Shown here piece after piece: positions 5,801 through 7,800 of a stretch of DNA of 7,800 nucleotides (the stretch's first letter is position 1; each line of letters opens with the position of its first letter). Position numbers and translations under genes: made by a program. The notes below the pieces were generated by a model. It was not told where the DNA came from, did no database searches, and saw only the letters and a program-made list of their open reading frames with translations. The stretch comes from Anaerolineales bacterium (GTDB lineage: Bacteria > Chloroflexota > Anaerolineae > Epilineales > JAANWY01): contig JAANWY010000330.1 in NCBI GenBank assembly GCA_018263655.1, positions 1 to 7,800 of the forward strand, in the 5' to 3' direction.

Positions 5801-7800
5801 CTGGACTGATCAAGGTAGCCTTAGCGCTGCACCACAAGGTACTGCCTCCGACACTGGGGGTTGAAAAGCCTAACACCGAGGCTGGTTTCGAGGAGAGTCC
5901 CTTTTACGTCAATACCGAGACGCGCCCATGGATCAACGGCGTGGCCGACCATCCTCGCCGGGCCGGCGTCAGCGCCTTTGGCTTTGGTGGAACCAACTTT
6001 CACGCCGTAGTCGAGGAATACACTGGCGACTTCCTGCCGTCCCAGGCGATAATCCAGCACTGGCCCAGTGAGCTCTTCCTCTGGTCAGCCTCGTCCCGAC
6101 GAGAGTTGGTTCAAGCAGTGGGATCGCTGGAGCAGGCACTCGGACAGGGAGCCCAACCAGAACTGCCCGATCTCGCCTACACCCTGCTCAAAACGGCCTC
6201 CGACCGTGGTCGGATGACGGGGGGGCATCTGCACCTGGCCATCGTCGCCGACTCGCTCGAAGACTTGCGCCAGAAGCTGAGCCAGGTCCGTGAAGCCATG
6301 GACGTCCCGGGGCCGGTGGAACTTAGCGACCCGAGAGGGATTTACTTCACCGAAGAACCATTGGCCCGGGACGGCAAAGTGGCTCTTCTGTTCCCGGGTC
6401 AGGGTTCTCAGTATCTCAACATGCTGAGCGACCTGGCCGTGGTATTCTCTGAAATCCGGGAAGCCTTCGAACGAGCGGATCAGGCACTGGCCGGTCGGTT
6501 CGCCAAACCGCTGAGCGGGTATGTGTTCCCGCCCCCGGCCTTCAGCCAGGAGGAAGAGCAGGCACAGCGAGAAGCCTTAACGCAGACCAACGTTGCTCAG
6601 CCGGTGTTGGGTGCAGCCGATATGGCCGTGTTCCGGCTTCTCCAGAACTTCGGCGTTCAGCCTGATATGGTGGCTGGGCATAGCTACGGCGAGTACGTTG
6701 CACTATGTGCCGCTGGGGCGATGGACGAAGAAACGTTGTTCAGGCTCTCGGAAGCCCGGGGACGTTCCATCATCGAAGCTGCGAAGGAAGACCTCGGGAC
6801 GATGGCTGCCGTGCGAGCGAATCCGGAGGATATCGTTCCCGTGCTGGAATCCATGGCGGAGGTGTGGATCGCCAACCTGAACGCGCCCGAGCAGACAATT
6901 ATCTCCGGCACGCGTTCTGGCGTGGCCGAGGCCATAGACCGATTGCAGGCCAATGGGATCAGCGCGCGACCGATCGACGTGGCCTGTGCCTTTCACTCGC
7001 CCCTTGTGGCGCCGGCTCAGCAACGTCTGGCCGATGAGCTGTCTCGTGTCAGTTTTTCCGATTCGACGATCCAAGTTTTCTCCAACACGACCGCCGCCCC
7101 CTATCCCGCAGACGCCGAGGCGACTGCGGCCTTACTGGCGGAACATCTGGTGCGTCCCGTGCGGTTCGCCGATGAGATCGAGGCGATGTACACGGCCGGC
7201 GCCCGCCTATTCGTCGAGGTAGGCCCACGCAATGTTTTGACGGGTCTGGCCGGCCGTATTCTTGGCGAGCGGGCGCACGTCGCCATCAACGTCGATTTAC
7301 CTCGACGACGTGGGTTAACCCAGCTACAACACGCATTAGGACAGTTGGCGGCCCACGGTGTGCCGGTGCAACTGGAGCGATTCTTCCAGGACCGGGCTGT
7401 GCGTCGTCTCGACCTGAATCGTCTAGTGGAAGAGACAGCCGAAGAACCACTGCCTCCAACAACTTGGTTTGTCAGCGGTGGACGGGCCAGGCCTATGGAT
7501 GAGCCTGCCGGTCCGCCTCACCGCCCAGTGAAACTGACAGGGAGAGCGGGAGAGGGGGAGATAAGGAGAGGGGGAGACAGGGAGACAAGGGGACAAGGGG
7601 ACAGGGAGCCCCTCTTCCCATCATCCCCGCACCCCCGCACTCCTGCCCAGGACGACGGGGATGGGGAGGTGATGTTGCGGTTCCAGCACTTGATGGATCG
7701 CTTTCTGGAGACGCAGCGCAACGTCATGCTGACCTATCTCGACAACGACGGACGGCCTCCCGTTGCGAGGGGCACGGAGACAAGGAGACAAGGGGACAAG
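2812..7800 (+). CDS. PfaA/PfaD-like type I polyketide/fatty acid synthase: NMO-NMO-KS-AT-... (C-terminus beyond window)
   Basis: This frame of at least 1663 codons is open to the right edge. The ATG at 2812 is the first start after an in-frame TGA (2758) and has AGGA 8 nt upstream. Residues 1-240 form a nitronate monooxygenase/PfaD-like half with EAGGWVG (136-142) and HGGIG (164-168). Residues 330-690 form a second, complete-looking copy with QGPMTRV (339-345), EAGGHVG (465-471, H469), AGGI (503-506) and GTSYLF (534-539). The KS starts near 704: active-site C891 in DAACASS, H949 in EAHGTGT, K984, H989 in IGHTKNTAG, and GFGGTNFH ending at 1064. About 77 residues are missing after S910-D911. 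The AT spans about 1190-1480, with PGQGSQ, S1291 in GHSYGE, R1316 and H1395 in AFHS. A motif like FQHLMDRFLETQRNVMLTYL follows, typical after the AT in such synthases. ACP and reductive domains should follow. The family builds polyketide or unusual lipid chains by iterative Claisen condensation; the fused FMN reductase probably reduces enoyl intermediates. Confidence 0.9.
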   Translation, partial: MLEAFQLVALTPPGLVDPSIAIAASRAGELGVLNLEHAEDEAAARDAVTKMAGYAKQTCGIKLDGRADDFITSVTSGLPELVEVVILTSSSVEHLCEQVQMLHALDLKVVLECTSAEHAPWGEQAGVDGLIAKGHEAGGWVGEETTFVFLQRLLAKVDLPIWAHGGIGLHTAAACYAAGAAGVVLDAQLALTRESPLPEAVKNTIARMDGSETVCLGSELGAPYRVYARPGLPAVEELQEIALSLAQDSRPRPALVREWRQTVEARISWRTVTPSPLHPLGQDAAFAAPLAQQFRTVGGVLTAIRQAINDHARTAKSVRPLDEHSPLAQSHRTHYPIVQGPMTRVSDRGEFALRVAKGGALPFLALAMMRAPAVEALLEETQQLMGDRPWGVGILGFVPLGLRQEQLDVIRAYRPPFALIAGGRPDQAQVLEKDGIPTYLHVPSPGLLRMFLQDGARRFVLEGREAGGHVGPRSSFVLWNSMIDVLLEELPAHEAADCHILFAGGIHDATSASMVGTMAAPLEERGVRVGVLLGTSYLFTEEAVASGAILPGFQEEAVHCDHTVLVETAPGHVIRCAETPYVGFFEQEKQRLKNAGKSAEEIKEALEAMNVGRLRIASKGIDRHPRYGQDPDAPKYVTVEEEEQHHQGMYMIGQLAALRDQVCTIEELHHDISVASTARLTDLSEKSAPIRTPVARPFEEQPSDIAIVGMATLLPKALNLLAYWENILNKIDAVTEVPADRWDWERYYDPDRKARDKAYSKWGGFLDEIPFDPTRYGIPPNALRSIEPVQLLALEVVRAALEDAGYLDRPFPRERTSVILGAGGGIGDLGQRYFVRSSLPSLLEEAPPEVLDQLPEWTEDSFPGILLNVIAGRVANRFDFGGVNYVVDAACASSLAALYQASRELELGTSDGRDRSLTAPRPQGQARALERAYAKAGISPATVGLIEAHGTGTVVGDQAEVETLKRVFGAAEADRQSCALGSVKSMIGHTKNTAGTAGLIKVALALHHKVLPPTLGVEKPNTEAGFEESPFYVNTETRPWINGVADHPRRAGVSAFGFGGTNFHAVVEEYTGDFLPSQAIIQHWPSELFLWSASSRRELVQAVGSLEQALGQGAQPELPDLAYTLLKTASDRGRMTGGHLHLAIVADSLEDLRQKLSQVREAMDVPGPVELSDPRGIYFTEEPLARDGKVALLFPGQGSQYLNMLSDLAVVFSEIREAFERADQALAGRFAKPLSGYVFPPPAFSQEEEQAQREALTQTNVAQPVLGAADMAVFRLLQNFGVQPDMVAGHSYGEYVALCAAGAMDEETLFRLSEARGRSIIEAAKEDLGTMAAVRANPEDIVPVLESMAEVWIANLNAPEQTIISGTRSGVAEAIDRLQANGISARPIDVACAFHSPLVAPAQQRLADELSRVSFSDSTIQVFSNTTAAPYPADAEATAALLAEHLVRPVRFADEIEAMYTAGARLFVEVGPRNVLTGLAGRILGERAHVAINVDLPRRRGLTQLQHALGQLAAHGVPVQLERFFQDRAVRRLDLNRLVEETAEEPLPPTTWFVSGGRARPMDEPAGPPHRPVKLTGRAGEGEIRRGGDRETRGQGDREPLFPSSPHPRTPAQDDGDGEVMLRFQHLMDRFLETQRNVMLTYLDNDGRPPVARGTETRRQGDK
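5536..5550 (+). other. Junction of an apparent in-frame deletion inside the ketosynthase domain
   Basis: Upstream of this point the protein follows the usual KS pattern after the active-site Cys (a helix ending in LELGTSD). Directly after it comes DGRDRSLTAPRPQGQ, which in PfaA-type KS domains normally lies about 80 residues later, after a stretch ending GxSSDG. Both ends normally contain Ser-Asp codons, so a short repeat such as CAGCGATG could have supported slippage or a collapsed assembly. The Cys-His distance is 58 residues instead of about 135; the His-His distance of 40 is normal. Confidence 0.75.
7535..7648 (+). repeat. Purine-rich 9-bp repeat tract followed by a C-rich tract, inside the coding sequence
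   Basis: From 7535 to 7608 the plus strand is almost only G and A. It contains irregular 9-bp units such as GGGGACAAG and looser GGGAGA units, then becomes C-rich (7609-7648). In frame it encodes an Arg/Gly/Asp/Glu-rich stretch with motifs like GDRETRGQGDRE and then a Pro/His/Ser-rich stretch, between the AT domain and the post-AT helix. The unit length is divisible by three, so expansion keeps the frame. Confidence 0.8.
7776..7800 (+). repeat. Second in-frame copy of the GGGGACAAG-type repeat, cut by the window edge
   Basis: The units GGAGACAAG, GAGACAAGG and GGGGACAAG recur right after the post-AT helix and continue past the window. They encode TETRRQGDK. Together with the tract at 7535-7648 they flank a linker of about 40 residues in the synthase. 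Confidence 0.7.

Overview
The window is GC-rich (roughly 60% G+C by eye) bacterial DNA with two divergent transcription units on either side of a repeat-rich intergenic region. Several signs suggest Chloroflexota, perhaps the Anaerolineae or Caldilineae: a giant PfaA/PfaD-like type I polyketide/fatty acid synthase, a large secreted repeat protein of the kind common in filamentous Chloroflexota, and three families of simple repeats built on CGTAAAA, TGGAAAATGGA and GGGGACAAG. This assignment is inference. No marker gene is present to prove it.

The left part (1-1796, minus strand) holds the first 598 codons of a secreted protein. It has a signal peptide and at least four diverged beta-sandwich-like repeats, and it runs off the left edge. 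Upstream on the same strand is a small conserved hypothetical gene (1975-2178, 67 aa). An inverted repeat built on TGGAAAATGGA lies between the two.

The region 2179-2811 has no convincing gene but is dense in signals. From left to right it holds: an inverted repeat of CGTAAAA units (2259-2351); overlapping -10-like elements on both strands near 2470; four CGTCA boxes spaced 22, 11 and 11 bp (2483-2531); a sigma-70 promoter with perfect TTGACA and TATAAT hexamers whose -35 box is half of a palindrome (2596-2625); and a leader of about 180 nt that can fold.

From 2812 to the right edge (plus strand) is one uninterrupted reading frame of at least 1663 codons. Its domain order is a degenerate nitronate monooxygenase/enoyl reductase-like domain, an apparently intact one, a ketosynthase (KS), an acyltransferase (AT), and a linker leading to domains outside the window. 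The design resembles a PUFA-synthase type iterative PKS (PfaA) with the PfaD enoyl reductase fused at the N-terminus.

Two things stand out in this gene. The KS has its catalytic Cys and both His, but about 77 residues are missing between Cys and the first His, in frame and at a short sequence match. The post-AT linker also carries purine-rich 9-bp repeats of intergenic type, translated in frame.
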